Below, in pieces: positions 63,607-64,000 of a stretch of DNA of 64,000 nucleotides. A program made the position numbers and the translations under genes. The notes beneath the pieces were generated by a model, which searched no databases, had not been told where the DNA came from, and saw nothing but the letters and a program-made list of their open reading frames with translations. Source of the stretch: Trichomonas vaginalis G3 (lineage: Eukaryota > Parabasalia > Trichomonadida > Trichomonadidae); assembly GCF_026262505.1 (NCBI RefSeq), contig NC_067205.1, positions 3,968,001-4,032,000 on the forward strand. The letters are read 5' to 3'. How positions within the stretch are numbered: position 1 is the first letter of the stretch; each line of letters starts with the position of its first letter.

Positions 63607-64000
63607 ATGACGAAATATATTTCAGTCAACAAGTACATGACAGAAGTCAAAGAAGAACTAGACCCATTCGCTTATTTGAATGTTTACTTCTACCATTTTG
63701 AAAAGTCTACATTTGACAAAATTTGGAACATCGAACCAGTTAAGTTTGCTATTGTGACTAAAAATGGTGCGAAATTTGAAGACTTAGACATAGAAGGTTT
63801 GTTAGCAGTCAAAGAAAATTTTGACAGAAGGTTCTCAAACCTTAAAGAAGGCAAAGCATACAAACTTGTTATACCTTATGAACCAAAGAAAGCAGACGAC
63901 TATGAATATTATGAGTCTAAGATAGTTGAAGTTCAAGGTAAATTGGGTAAAAAGATTTTAGAGTCTAAGCCAGTGTTTGCTCCTAAAGAGGAAGAGAACA
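63607..64000 (+). CDS. Polinton E: acidic-tailed small protein, cut by window edge
   Basis: Open from ATG 63607 to the window end (MTKYISVNKYMTEVKEELDP onward, 131 codons visible). Differs from the C copy by several conservative changes (TFDKIWNIEP, TKNGAKFEDLDI). The stop lies beyond the edge. Confidence 0.65.
   Translation, partial: MTKYISVNKYMTEVKEELDPFAYLNVYFYHFEKSTFDKIWNIEPVKFAIVTKNGAKFEDLDIEGLLAVKENFDRRFSNLKEGKAYKLVIPYEPKKADDYEYYESKIVEVQGKLGKKILESKPVFAPKEEEN

Larger units (their letters stand above)
54283..64000 (+). mobile_element. Polinton/Maverick element E, partial, opposite orientation
   Basis: Begins with an A-run of 32 and the family terminal hairpin and runs off the right edge. 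Parts in order: 292-aa element-specific gene (-), large coiled-coil protein, major capsid, small convergent gene (-), 199-aa protein, penton-like protein, helicase, acidic-tailed protein. It is broken, about half a dozen breaks in the visible part, and the best preserved of the three. Its terminus and first gene differ from A and C, whereas the capsid block is almost the same, so it may be a mosaic of two sub-lineages. Confidence 0.93.

Overview
The window looks like nuclear DNA of a parabasalid, most probably Trichomonas vaginalis. It is AT-rich, almost intron-free and crowded with very similar Polinton/Maverick elements. The parts that are not Polinton carry glycine-rich (ALK/LTK-type) and beta-helix-like surface-protein genes of the kind that form large families in that protist. 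No rRNA, tRNA or CRISPR array was recognised.

Layout. The base layer is a tandem array of a ~6.43-kb host unit, seen in three near-identical copies: unit 1 at 9191-17095, unit 2 at 17096-48340 and unit 3 at 48341-54282. Each unit holds three recognisable glycine-rich genes (A on +, B on -, C on +), one decayed glycine-rich stretch (D, -), two beta-helix-like regions (-) and a ~300-bp near-perfect inverted repeat. Nearly all host copies are broken. Four mobile elements sit in this array: the end of Polinton A (1-9190), a 1,454-bp terminal-inverted-repeat (TIR) element filled with a satellite of hairpins (9317-10770), a full-length Polinton C (21801-46612, flanked by a 6-bp target-site duplication AAATAA), and the start of Polinton E (54283-64000, opposite orientation to A and C). 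The neighbouring units preserve the empty sites, so the insertions are younger than the tandem duplication.

Polinton C shows the whole gene set of this family. From left to right it carries a D12-type adenine methyltransferase region, short structural or amphipathic proteins, a 282-aa unknown, a tail-collar-domain fibre protein, a retroviral-type integrase, a protein-primed family B DNA polymerase, an HNH nuclease, a run of KilA-N genes, the A32-like packaging ATPase, a small acidic-tailed protein, an SF3 helicase, a penton-like minor capsid protein, a coiled-coil protein, the double-jelly-roll major capsid protein and a ~1,070-residue coiled-coil/Gln-rich protein. A and E repeat the right-hand capsid/helicase half. 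E also has its own 292-aa gene next to its terminus. All three elements are fossils: C has roughly twenty breaks, the visible part of A fifteen to twenty, and the visible part of E about half a dozen. Several parts still look open.

The most unusual signals are: (i) the hairpin satellite, about 250 bp x 5 with four stems per unit, packed in a TIR element; (ii) a terminal hairpin of the Polintons whose stem changes in a compensated way between elements; (iii) 25-bp tandem iterons and GTTAG/GGGTAG inverted clusters whose two arms change together; (iv) 16-18-bp shared divergent promoters and three recurring promoter strings that sort the Polinton genes by function; (v) GC-rich palindromic inserts at the same place inside two KilA-N domains; (vi) window edges that fall within about 20 bp of the same point of A and E, so the window is bracketed by 9-kb inverted repeats.
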